The notes below the pieces were generated by a model that worked only from the letters and a program-made list of their open reading frames with translations, made no database searches and was not told the DNA's origin. A stretch of DNA of 64,000 nucleotides from Wyeomyia smithii (taxonomy: Eukaryota; Arthropoda; Insecta; Diptera; Culicidae), in NCBI RefSeq assembly GCF_029784165.1, contig NC_073695.1, positions 279,224,079 to 279,288,078 of the forward strand. The letters are read 5' to 3'. This document shows, piece by piece, positions 25,001 through 35,789 of this stretch (positions within the stretch are counted from its first letter, which is position 1; the number at the start of each line of letters is the position of its first letter). A program made the translations under genes and the position numbers.

Positions 25001-25803
25001 CAGCTACTGATTGTGGGAAAAAAAAGACGCATCGAATGATTTTCTGAGGGCCAATATTGATCATCATGGCGTAGACGAAAATAATTTTTTTTCTCCTCGA
25101 TTTTATGGCAAAAAATCCAAATGTGAATTACATCAGCTTAAAATTAAAACAGGATTTGATTTTTAGCAGTAGATTCGTATACCTCGTCCTACACACAACC
25201 TTCGATTTGCTGTACATGCGTTCGCCGTTCGAGAATTTAACGAGTATAATGTTAATATTTCCCCCAGTTATCGTCCAATGAAAACTCGCTTTTTCGACCG
25301 GGACGGTAAAATACTTTTTATATGCAATTATAATACAAGTTTTTAAGATTTTTACGATCCTGGTTATGAAACGCGCTGTTCAGCTTCAAATACGTGTCAG
25401 TTTGAGCTTCACCCAGCTTCCTTTGGGAGTCCGTTTGCTGCAGATATCAAGTGACGGGTTTATCGTTTTCCATCGCACCAACGGCCATTCCGAAAGATAG
25501 CCTCTGCGTGGCACGTAATTAGCATATAAAAATGTTAATTATCTCTTCGTAAAACAAGCGGTCGGTCTGTCCTGGTAATCGGATTTCATGTTTCGAGATG
25601 ACGACCAAGAGAGCGAAAGTGACGTTTTTATGAGCAAAAACCTGCATGTGCTCGCATCTGGTGCGCGCTAATGGGTTCATTGAAACGGTTAACAACAAGT
25701 ACTTGGGATAATCAGAATCAATTACTAAACCTTGAAACTGGACGTTTAAGGTGTATAAGTTACCACTTTTCGGTGGAAAGACCTTGGAGGGAAACATGTA
25801 ATC
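22059..25803. other. No recognisable gene or element
   Basis: About 3.7 kb of mixed-composition DNA with only short unconserved open frames. A GC-richer patch lies near 22550-22830. I saw no transposon signature. Confidence 0.5.
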
Positions 25804-25805
25804 AT

Positions 25806-26681
25806 CCCAAGTAACACACAAAACATGTTAGAAAATAGATTACAACGAAGGTAGTCATATAAATGTACTACAAGCGCAATTAAAAACTTGTGTTATTATA
25901 TTGTGTTTGAAGTTGTTTTTCATCAGTAATACAACCGCATTTCGAAAACAAGGTCATTTTTTCTGGTTTTGGAGATGATTTTTAATAACATGAGTTTAAG
26001 AATAACAATCACTATCACTTGGTCTTTTCGAAAAGACATTACACCATCTAATAACAACATTACGTACCTGCAAAATGCTTTTCCTTAGTACAACAGTCGT
26101 AGCATTCAACACTCAACTTAAAAATACTTGATCAAATTAATATTTAAATTATATGAACGATTTCTATATTTATTCGAAGCGGGTCAAAACGTGCCATCAA
26201 AAGATAAACAAAACGCTTGCAGTGTAACCAATATCAATTCAGTTTTTTGTTATTGTTTATCTAACAACGTTTTCTAGTTTTGTTAGATTTTATATCCAGA
26301 TAACGTTGAAACTATGCGAAAACAATTTTAATATTCAAGCAAAAGAAACAACTCTTTTTGAAAGGTTGAAAATTATTTTTTGTCATCAATTTATGATCAA
26401 TTAAAACTGCCACTGATAAAAGCTACTGTCGATCTAGTTGCACTGCGCCGACACAACACATTTGCGCATGCGCTGGTTAACAGTTGTCATAGCAACAGAT
26501 TTGCGCATTGCCGTATTGGTACTCGAGATGTATTTTGCCACTTAATTCTATCAAGTTGGCTTGCTTTGATGCTATTATCGGTACTTGTTCTATTAGCCTT
26601 CATGTTTTGCGCTTTTCTGGTGATAGAGATGGCATGGAATAGGTAACGTCAACTATTCTATACCAACGTGTGTTACTTGGG
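25806..26681. mobile_element. 875-bp inverted-repeat DNA element, copy 2
   Basis: Second copy of the family at 11103-11977, in the same orientation and with the same CCCAAGTAACACAC ends. The flanks are AT at 25804-25805 and 26682-26683, again a 2-bp duplication but with a different sequence from copy 1, which supports the boundary call. The 88-codon frame (26380-26646) is open here too. No transposase is encoded. Confidence 0.82.
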
Positions 26682-27233
26682 ATAAGAAGCTCTACTTCAT
26701 CACTATGGAATTCGGAGTAAAAAAACGAATTGAAATGCCTTCACCTCTGGCGAGTGATGACAGGACGCGTTCTACTTCACTGACAGTCGCAGAACGCTAG
26801 GTATTTCAAGGGTTCCGTCGACAGGCTGAATAACAAAGCAAAAATCGTTCAAATCATCATCAAAACCTTTACCTTCAGTTATAGGCAATACTATATCAAA
26901 TGTTTGTGTGATACCGCTTTTATTATGCTTCTAGTACTACATGCGCTGAAAAGTGTTTAGGTTGACACAAAGATGGTGTAACGAATCAACCATCTTTGGG
27001 AATACCCTATTATGCAAACCTTAACTGGAATGCTGTCATAATTTTATGATTAGTTATCAAATCATTCTCAGCATATTGTTCTCTGTTAGCTTTGTTACCA
27101 CGAAAAAAAAGTATATATCATACTTTAAGAGCCAAAACGGTTTGTTTTGTGTCATTGGCAGAATTGCAGATAGTAATTTTGTGCTTTTAAAATAAAATTG
27201 AATGTAGATTTTTTTCTATTGTAAAAATTTACC

Positions 27234-27420
27234 TTTTTGACGTAGAACTACGCCTTACAACAATAAAGAAGTGCAAATTGAGCACATCGAGGGCGTCACG
27301 GAAATTGGGGGAAATCAAATACTTGAAATTCAGTCAGTTTCCAACAGATATTCTTTATTTTTACAGCAATCGATATACTCACTGGAAGCTGACATGCCAT
27401 TTAGCTAAAACACAAAGAGC
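27234..27420 (+). repeat. Dispersed repeat starting TTTTTGACGTAGAACTACG, copy 1
   Basis: This stretch shares several blocks in the same order with 33968-34180: a gacgtaga-tacg near-palindrome, acatcgag-gcgtcac, cagtcagtttccaac and gcaatcga. It looks like a diverged interspersed repeat. I do not recognise the family. Confidence 0.65.
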
Positions 27421-28729
27421 TTTGCGGATCCCTGTGCGCAAAAGGTTTATTCGATCACTGATGCAAAAAGATGATTTATTGGAAACTAGATCGACCAGCA
27501 GTAAGCAGAGCTGCAGCAAGTGACAGCGAAGCAGGCGGCGATTTTAAATAAAATATGTTTGTGTGATTTTCACTGCAACACCCACTCATTCGATTGCAGC
27601 CTTCCATAGTGGACGAACCAGCAGAAGAACTCGGTAGACCGCACTGGTAATCTCAGATCACCTTCCACAGCACCAAAATTTGGATCCGTCATCTGTGTGG
27701 GAAGCACCGTCACACCCGCATGTCTGTAGCACTACTAAACATACCCAAACATGTGAGTCATTCTGTCTGGATTGGGCGCGTTCGCTTCCAGACGTTTGGG
27801 CGTGTGTGTTCACTTGTAATATGTGTTGTTTGCTTGCTTGTAGTGTGTTAAAAAGTATGACAGAACTAGAATCATCCCGTCTCATCGGCAAATGGGTATC
27901 CGTAACGACGATATATTAAACAAACTTGCATTTTTTAGCACTTCAAAGTTATTCAATTGAAGTAGTTGCTTTCTGTAGTTGATTCTGGTTTCTTGTTATT
28001 TCTGGCTGCATTTTCTTTAACTAAATTAACGATTTTCTCCGAATTATATCGTTGTGTGAGTTTCATCTGGGGTTTAATCTGTGCTACATATTATTAAGTA
28101 TCCTAATCACCAATTTCTAATTTACATAATTCAAACTAGCTTGATCATTAAACTATGGTCACATTTAGTGACAGACAGTTCTATTTCGCTACTTTTTTAT
28201 CGCTTGGAATAAATGTAGAACTGCGGTCGCACATTTCATAATTTGAATGGTAATAAAATCTAACATTGCTTCAAGACCGTTGAAAGAAATGTAAATTGTT
28301 TCATTTCATACTAGTTTATTTCGTAACAAATAAAGTTTAGCTTTAGCTTTGGACCCATCACAGCTCTCCTGGTAACATCAAGCGAACGGCAGTCTGAGCT
28401 AGGCTGCTTTACTGCTTGTCTTTGGTGCCATTTTAACGACACGCTTGGTGACCGTTATACAGTTGACTAATGTTCTTAAAACACAACGCTCGTATGTAAA
28501 CTTACCTTCGTCTCTTTTTTCACATTCCTTCATTCCATCACCTACGCCACTACGTCTGTTTTTTTCTTCTCCGTAGTTATTTAGGACAATTGCAGGTTTG
28601 CTCATCACACAGGTAGCAGTTTTGTTCATCGTCACATCGCTATTCTATTGAATCGAGTTTGCAAAATATAAATTGAAAAAAAAGCAAAGTCAAGAGAAAA
28701 ACAAAGTCTCGTTAATTTCATGCTGGGCT
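27421..28729. other. No recognisable gene; one dispersed repeat
   Basis: Spacer. It contains the dispersed repeat at 27668-27835, which is listed separately. Otherwise only short, unconserved open frames are visible. Confidence 0.45.
27668..27835 (+). repeat. Dispersed repeat related to 62365-62530
   Basis: The string gtgtgggaagcacc followed by atgtctgtagcactact is matched on the minus strand at 62365-62530, with further similarity on both sides (roughly two thirds identity by eye). It is an unclassified interspersed repeat. Confidence 0.6.
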
Positions 28730-28731
28730 TC

Positions 28732-29759
28732 ACTGCCGGTAACCGCAAGTCAGTCTCATCTGTAAAAATGTTAAATCGAGAAAACAGCTTCGAAGGATAT
28801 TTTATCCACGCTCAGTTATCACTTATTTAAGATTAATTATTTTGACAATATTCATGCTAAAATATAGTTTGCATACTACCCTGCACTAATTACGTTGTAA
28901 AAACCACTGAAATCATTGATTTTATGATAAAAATCTTGAGTGTGACTGATTTGCCGTTACATTCTACACCGAAAAGTAACCGCAAGTCAGTCACCTTGCC
29001 ATGTTGAAACTATAGGGCGTGTTGACGTGTTGTTATTCGTTGCCGCGGAAAACTGTCAATCCTTCTCTGTTAGGAAGTGTATGTCCATGAGAACCGTTTA
29101 AAAGATGTCGACGTTGGAAAATCTCATGATGTACGGAACCGATGAAAGCTTATCCGGTGAGGAATCGGATAAAGAAGCTGAAGCCGGGACTGCAGTTGGT
29201 TCATCCGACAACAAATGTCGAGATGATCCAAATCCATTTGAGGTTCGAGCATCATCTTTGGAGATTTCTTGGAACGATTCCCTGGATTCTGATGGAAGTT
29301 TTTTCGATACTCAAGATTTTCCGGATAGATCCACGAAGAAGCGAACCAAGAAAAAAAAATGACTTGAATTCGTATTAGCAGAAAATTGCTCCACATAAAT
29401 TCATCACCAATTCAAACTAAAAAATAATCCCAATAATTGATAATTGTTACTAGATAACTTAATATTATCTGAACGGTCATATCGAACTTCTCTTCTTCCC
29501 TCCCCATCCATTTTACTGTTGTATTATGCATATTTTTTTGTAAATCGGAACTGACTTTCGGTTATTTTTCTTCTGGGACTGACTTGCGGTTACTTTGCAT
29601 AATGGGACAATTCGACTTGGTATTGATTTCCACTTTTGTTGAACAAACCACTATTTTTTATCGGTACATCTGAAAATATACTCAAAGCTAGGCCAAAATC
29701 CGATGCTAACTCAAAATTGACAAAATTACAGATGGGACTGACTTGCGGTTACCGGCAGT
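28732..29759. mobile_element. 1,028-bp DNA transposon with repeated subterminal motifs
   Basis: The ends form a 34-bp terminal inverted repeat with one mismatch, starting ACTGCCGGTAACCGCAAGTC. The flanks are TC at 28730-28731 and 29760-29761, a candidate 2-bp duplication. The core motif GACTGACTTGCGGTTAC, or a close variant, recurs inside at about 28944, 28978 (inverted), 29549 and 29577. With the two ends this makes six copies, clustered within about 250 bp of either terminus. Such arrays are typical of transposase-binding sites. No transposase is visible; an 85-codon ORF lies in the centre. The 2-bp duplication and ACTG ends recall CACTA-like elements, but the assignment is open. Confidence 0.8.
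29105..29362 (+). CDS. Small acidic ORF inside the 1.03-kb transposon
   Basis: ATG at 29105 and TGA ending at 29362 encode 85 aa. The protein is acidic and serine-rich (YGTDES, GEESDKE, NDSLDSDGS) and ends in a basic run (KKRTKKKK) that could act as a nuclear localisation signal. I do not recognise the family. The opening resembles the LxxYGSDES-type N-termini of several nuclear proteins, but that is too little for an assignment. It is the longest frame in the element and sits between its subterminal repeats. It could be a remnant of a transposon accessory protein, the first exon of a captured host gene, or a chance frame. Confidence 0.35.
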   Translation: MSTLENLMMYGTDESLSGEESDKEAEAGTAVGSSDNKCRDDPNPFEVRASSLEISWNDSLDSDGSFFDTQDFPDRSTKKRTKKKK

Positions 29760-30150
29760 TCAGTTCCATGTAGGTGTAATTCATCTTCTGCTACGTAAAA
29801 GAAATCATGTAGTGGGTGCTGGACTATCTGGCGGTGGGAATTGGCGGGAAAGGATACTAGAGGTAATAATAAAACAAGAGTCATCTGTCTTCGATAAACC
29901 GCAATAACGAGGATTTGAAAATTTTATCCACGCTATTTTTTTTTGACGGCGAATTGATACTGTACCTACATTTGTGCACCAGCAACCTTCAACACTATTT
30001 TAATTAACTTCAATTCAATTAAACAACGCATTTCCTCGAAGTTACCAATCATTTAGTAAATAAGAGAGTTGACCAAAGTTTATTACAAAAGTTTACCGCT
30101 TCACATCACCAAAATGTTTAACTTCAATTAAGTTAGTTTCAAAACTTATT

Positions 30151-30230
30151 GCAAGAAATACATTGACATAAGATAGGCTGTCGTAATTAAAACATATCCT
30201 TGCGGTCTTTCCTTACTAACAACCTCTAAC
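30151..30230 (+). repeat. Dispersed repeat related to 35394-35470
   Basis: The sequence aagaaatacattg-cataaga-aggctgtcgta and the following tgcggtc block are shared with 35394-35470. The latter part is also shared with 39660-39715. It is an unclassified interspersed repeat. Confidence 0.6.
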
Positions 30231-33189
30231 TATTTATTTCTACAATTTCTAACAGTTATCAATATTTAATAACACAATAGTTATCGTAGAAAAATATCCG
30301 ATTTTTCGAAAGTGTATTTTATTGAAATACTTAATTTATATTAATAATATTTCTGGGTTTTTTCTATTCTACGGTCTGTCATGTTTTCTATCCATTCGAC
30401 TTCGGTGTTCATCTCCATGATTTTCTCTGCCCTAAACCTGGCTCTCTATCTTTATGGGTCCTGATACAAAAAAAAAATTGCCAAATGAAAAACGGATGAT
30501 TGAAATGTTACCCTTATATTGCGTTGAGTTTAAAATGGGTGTTATTTTTTAGGGTTTCACAAGGTTAACATGAACTAATGTACTATATTAAAAATCGTTT
30601 AAAATCTGTTCACGTGGTATGTGGATTTCTGGTATGGTATTTCTTTTGTATTTTATTTGGTATTTCTTTTGTATTTTATTTGGACTTAAAATATTTGGTT
30701 AGACGCCACAATTTCTCATTAGCGCATACTTTAGGTTTATAACCATGATAGTTGCAAAACTAAATATTGTCGTCTGTATGATGCAGTATTATTTGTTCGT
30801 GTAACGCTTAGCAGAAAACGTTCCGCAACACACTGCTAAAACATATTTTCGAAAAACTGAGGCTATCATTATCGACGGCAAAAATTATTGTGTTACGACG
30901 CATGGCTTTGAACATTGTAGCGCAGAATCGACAAAGGTAAGCGAAAAACAAAGAACATTTTCGGAACCAGCAGATAAACGGCGCAAACGAGCCTTGTTTA
31001 AGGCGATGCGCCCGTCGTTTTCTCGTTCATCACCTGTGTGTTTGCTTGTTGCGGTTTGGTTCGACAGGGAACTCTTTTGCTTCGACCGACCAGTTCGGCT
31101 GAACACGCATTTTTCCGCTAATCGAGCCACGGAAATCATCACCGGCATCGGGTTCAGGATGGTTGTCTTCCACTTGCCGGTCCGTCAGCACGCTCTCACA
31201 CAAACTGGAAACAGCTTTCGATACCTGCGGGTTTATCTAAATGAGGTACAAATTATAGTGTGTTTTCGTTTAATAATATACACATTCCTTGCCGATAGGC
31301 GAGTGCGAATTTGCAGGCGGCAAGCAAAAGAAACCCCATCTCTGATGGGTCCCCACCGATGGTATCGATTCTGCCGGCTGTCTGGAAACATTTGTGCTAT
31401 CGACTAATTTCGAAACATTTATGCAAGGATTAAGGTAAACCTCCAAAGCGTATAAATAAACAATCAGCAACTGAATTCAATTTTTCCCACTGGAAGCGCA
31501 ATCATTTCGTCCCAGTTATCACAGCAGGAAATGGATCATTATTTCACTCGTTCGCGCATACAAAAACAGCATGACGTGGTCTCGAAAAGATTTCAACGCA
31601 ATGTAAATAATTCTGGCACCAGCCAATCGACTGTTCCGTCAGCAAAACAGAGCTCACGCGAACAACAGGACCATGTTTTGACAACAACGGCACCAGCATC
31701 AACAGCAACAGCAGCGAATTCCGTTTGTTGTTGCTGCACTCGCGTGGTCACGGCGAACTTTTGTGCATATCAAATTCACATCACTTCCACTTTGGCGGCA
31801 CCGATCCCGATTGTAGGCCATTTGGAATGGTTTGCTGATCAGTACCCATCACCCATCGGGGAGTTTGTTTTGCGAATCATGTTTTCTGTCCGCCACCGTT
31901 GCAAAACGGACTGTATTTTGTCATCCGAGAACGAATTCTGCAATTCCAAATAGCCGCCGCGCGCCGCCGTTGCGATCAGTGACTGGACCAGCGGTGCAGG
32001 GTAGCGTAACTAAGTGAGGACGCGCGTACATTCGATGCAAATTACTGAAAATTATTTATGTTGTTCGCGATACGGGCGAAAAAATCAATCTTCGGTGTTT
32101 TTCTCCCTTTGCTTACAACAATGGAATATTCATGCCCCAGTGATGCTCGGAACTGTTTACATATTTTTTCGTTCGAGTGGAAAATGATTGAATGATTTTC
32201 AAACTATTATAAAAACAACGAGTAGTTTCCACGGTTCATATTCCCAGCAGCCCAGCACAGCACAACTGAAATCCAAAACAAATTTGACCGTTGATAGGTT
32301 TGTGATTTTGGATGTTTGGGGCAAAAGTTGATTCGTTTACATTTTTCGTTATTTTTCAGTGATTTAATAAAAAAATCCGAATCTACTGAATCCTTGACCG
32401 AGTTTTCAATTGGAAATTTAGAGCCGTAATAACACATATTGTAGTTTTCCATCCATAGAATTTCTCCCTGGTTTGGATTCAAACAAACAACAATCAACAT
32501 GCAACAATAAGAGAACCATTATCGGGTTTGGCTTAAAAAGATACTCTTAATTGAAAATGCAAACAAGATCGTGTTGCAACCCAATCAGTTGCCTTTGATG
32601 CCTATATGTATGCTCCCCCACCCCTCCTATGCAATACGAAACACATTCATAATAACACGCCATCAACGCACAAGCCCGAAAATGATCTCGCCTGCTTTCG
32701 CCGTGACGTCCGTGTTTCAACCAGGCCGCTCGCGACTTGGAGTTCCTGAATGGAACTAAGAATCTTCCTGCAAAAGAGGCCGAGCTTCGTCTCTCCAGTT
32801 TGGTTTGCCGCTCGAATTCAGTTATCACAGAAGCGAAATCAGCGTGATCAGTTCGGTGTACGAGAGCATGCTTCGAGGCAAAAAAGACCCGCGTGTTCTC
32901 CGGTGGTGAAATTAGCTGCATTTTTTTTAACATTGTAAATATATGCACTGATGGAAGAGAGAGTAATAATTTTCAGCTAATTATTTTTGCGTGTTTAGGG
33001 CACATTATGGCCGTACTAAGACTTGTAACAGCCTTTTCGGTGCCCACCAGCAGATCTTTAACCGGACCGGACCAGAGTGGAGCAAATTCCTTGCTTCCTG
33101 GATGGGAAATTCCCTCGATCTTCCTCAGCTACATCCAACCTAGCGGTGAGTCCTGATACATCTTGTGGCTGACTCTTTAATAAGCCTTC

Positions 33190-33212
33190 CGACCGACCGA
33201 CTGACCGACCGG
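33190..33212. repeat. (GACC)n short tandem repeat
   Basis: Five to six tandem GACC/GACT units. It is a simple repeat. Confidence 0.75.
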
Positions 33213-33967
33213 CCAATACGAGTACGTACGTACAGGGGTTCTTGTTGATGGGCAGGTTTTTGCCTTTTCGCTCATCGTTACCATGGCGCACAAGTTCATT
33301 ACATTTCATCAAGCAGGAATTATTATTGCTTTAAGTTTATTCGAGATCGTGCTGCTCCGATTCTGTTTACCGGGGTGCTCCCCCAAAGGCTCGCCATGCT
33401 GGTTTCTTCTTTTTTCTGTGTTCGTTTCCTTTCGTACTCAAGCAATCTTTTGTGGGTCTCGAACGGCATGCTGTTCACTGTCGACTGGTTACATCTGATT
33501 GAAAATAGGGCAGAGTGTCAGGATTTGCGTGTGCAGTACTGGCTTTTAGCAAGCGATAAACTTTGAGCTCGTGTTTTAGTGCCTTCGTTCAGTGCACGCC
33601 AATTAAATATTTGTTCAAAAAATTGTTTGATAATTAGTTTTAGAACTAGTGGGAAGGACTTGCCATTAAAGTAAAAAATCCAACATAACTTGAGATTATT
33701 TGAGTTGAAGGTTTGGTTGCTGTAACACTTGTTATCAACAATTTTTTTGAAAGTCATAAGCAATGCTAAAAAAGCTATAAATATTCTTTGGGTCTAAAGT
33801 AATTAATGTTTTCGCCAGGAGAATTTATCACTGTACGATTTTGATGTGAAACGATCCCATTTTTAAATATTTAATCCCTACGGAGCCAACCAAATTTGAT
33901 GCGGACCTAGACAAATATATTTTTAAAACTATTTCTCATCATCATGATTTTTTTTAAGAGAGCTTTT

Positions 33968-34180
33968 TTTGACGTAGAATACGTCTTACGGAAACAATTA
34001 CAGGGACCCAATTTCAATACAGGGATCCAATTTCAAAACCGAAAACATCGAGAGCGTCACAAAAATTGTCCAATTTCGAACGTTTTAAACTCAGTCAGTT
34101 TCCAACCGTTTTCTGTCATTTTTGCAGCAATCGATTGGAAAATCATTTAAGCACCCGTCCAAATGCAGAAAATTGTAATC
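33968..34180 (+). repeat. Dispersed repeat starting TTTGACGTAGAATACG, copy 2
   Basis: Collinear with 27234-27420 through the blocks listed there. It lies directly upstream of the TATA-containing duplicated segment at 34322, so it may be part of the same larger element or promoter region. Confidence 0.6.
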
Positions 34181-34321
34181 CGATTGTTCAAACTATTGTA
34201 ATATTGAAAATTGTTGAACAATGTCGAAACGCAAATGTCGATTTTTGATTGGTCGCTTGCTGCCTTTCCCTAAATAGGACGACAGAATGGAGTACCTAGT
34301 TAGCCGGAAATGCACTCTTTG

Positions 34322-34683
34322 GGCTATATAAGAGACTGTTTCTCCTCAAGCAAATCAGTTTACTAGCAGCAGGCAGCAGCATCGAACATCAACACCGATG
34401 GCAGTAGGCGAAGGCAGCTTGGATCAGCAGCGGGCAACAGCGGCGGTGGTAGTGGTTAGCTGCAGTTCTTACCTCTTTCAGTTCGGCTCCCCTTCGATCC
34501 GAGTTGGACCCCACCAGCGGTAATCCGATTCAGATATCGTTGGGCAAATACAACCCGAAACTGAAAGAGACTCGCCTAATATATAAGGTTTGTGGCTAGC
34601 GTGTGTGGCTTGCTTTAAAGCGTGTGTGTATGTTTATGGCGTGTATGCATGCCTGTAGCGCGTGTGTGCATGTATATAGCGCG
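34322..34683 (+). repeat. Tandemly duplicated TATA-containing segment, copy A
   Basis: The segment begins with a canonical TATA sequence (ctatataagagactg, 34324-34338) and then a tcagttt motif about 25-30 bases on, as in an arthropod TATA plus initiator core promoter. It runs to the gtgtgcatgtatatag stretch near 34680. A second copy follows at 34806-35245. No long frame follows either copy. It could be the promoter and leader of an unrecognised gene or element, or part of an LTR. Confidence 0.7.
34324..34332 (+). promoter_or_regulatory. TATA box candidate
   Basis: ctatataag, repeated at the start of copy B (34806-34813). Its spacing to a tcagttt initiator-like motif is about right for RNA polymerase II. 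Function is inferred only from the motifs. Confidence 0.4.
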
Positions 34684-34688
34684 TGCGG

Positions 34689-34805
34689 CACCGCCACCAC
34701 CACCGCCATCGCCACCACCACCGCCATCACCTCCACTGCCGCCACCATCACCACCATCACCGCCACCGCCACCGCCGCCACCATCACCACCACCACAACC
34801 ACCAC
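34689..34805. repeat. (CCACCG/CCATCA)n microsatellite
   Basis: Trinucleotide-based C/A-rich low-complexity run separating the two copies of the duplicated segment. The proline-, histidine- and threonine-rich open frames across it arise from the repeat. Confidence 0.9.
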
Positions 34806-35245
34806 CTATATAAGAGACTGTTTCTCCTCAAGCAAAACAGTTTACTAGCAGCAGGCAACAACAGCGAACATCAACACCGATGGCAGTAGGCGAAGTCAGA
34901 TCAGAAGCAGGTAACAGCGGCGGTGGTAGTGGTTAGCTGCAGTCCTACCTCTTTCAGTTCGGCTCCCCTTCGATCTGAGTTGGACCCCACCAGCGGTAAT
35001 CCGATTCAGATATCGTTGGGCAAATACAACCCGAAACCGAAAGAGACTCGCACCGCCAGGTGGATTGAGAAGCCACCATCATCCAGCGTATGTATATACA
35101 GGGTGTATGCACATAACGTGTGTGAATATTTGATGCGTGTGTCCCTAATATATAAGGTGTGTGGCTAGCGTGTGTGGCTTGCTTTAAAGCGTGTGTGTAT
35201 GTTTATGGCGTGTATGCATGCCTGTAGCGCGTGTGTGCATGTCTA
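34806..35245 (+). repeat. Tandemly duplicated TATA-containing segment, copy B
   Basis: Same order of blocks as copy A: tataagagactg, the gcagcaggca-cagc run, cggcggtggtagtggttag, ttcggctccccttcgat, gatatcgttgggcaaatac, then taatatataagg and the gtgtgtatgtttatggcg block. It carries an extra stretch of about 80 bp before the final block. Identity with copy A is high, so the duplication is fairly recent. Confidence 0.75.
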
Positions 35246-35393
35246 TAGAGCGTGTGGCTAGAGTGCGTGGCTTGCTATATAGACTGTGAATCATTCAAAA
35301 CTAAATAAAAAATTTGCCATGTTGAAAAAATATTCACTTGTCAATAAATGGCATTGACAAACACAATTAACCTCAAAATCCAAGATCCTCATT

Positions 35394-35470
35394 CCAAGAA
35401 ATACATTGGCATAAGACAGGCTGTCGTATTCCACGTTACCTCTGCGGTCGTGTCTTATAAACAACCTCTT
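35394..35470 (+). repeat. Dispersed repeat flanking the satellite (left)
   Basis: Shares aagaaatacattggcataagacagg and gcggtcgtgtctt blocks with 30151-30230 and, in part, with 39660-39715 on the other side of the satellite array. Confidence 0.55.
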
Positions 35471-35789
35471 CAACTTTTTTAAAAACTCAAAACAATCTAA
35501 ACATATGAAAGTACAGATCAGTCTGTCTGACTGTCTGATCCATATAGGCTTAGAAACTACTAAATTTGATCTACTTGAAAAATTATATGTAGGAATAATT
35601 CTTTTACGGTTAAATTTATGTAACAAAAACAAACTATTGTTTGAGATACACTATTGAAAAATTGGTAATTAATATCGATTGTCTAAATCATACCGCGCAG
35701 CCAATCACTACCTCTCTTCCCAAGCACAGTCGACACTAACGGATACAATCGATCTGACTTTGTTGTTATTGTTGTTGTCACTTTCTGTT

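Larger units (their letters stand above)
29762..33967. other. No recognisable gene
   Basis: About 4.2 kb without transposon or gene signatures that I could name. It includes one member of a small dispersed repeat (30151-30230) and a short GACC tandem repeat (33190-33212). A 140-codon frame at 31531-31953 begins with ATG but is low-complexity in part and resembles nothing I know. Confidence 0.45.

Noticed and set aside
31531..31953. A 140-codon ATG-initiated frame rich in Q, S, T and A
   Set aside because: No recognisable domain, partly low-complexity, no nearby exon-like frames or convincing splice signals. Not supported as a gene.
34622..34889. Proline- and histidine-rich frames
   Set aside because: They are translations of the CCACCG/CCATCA microsatellite in different frames.
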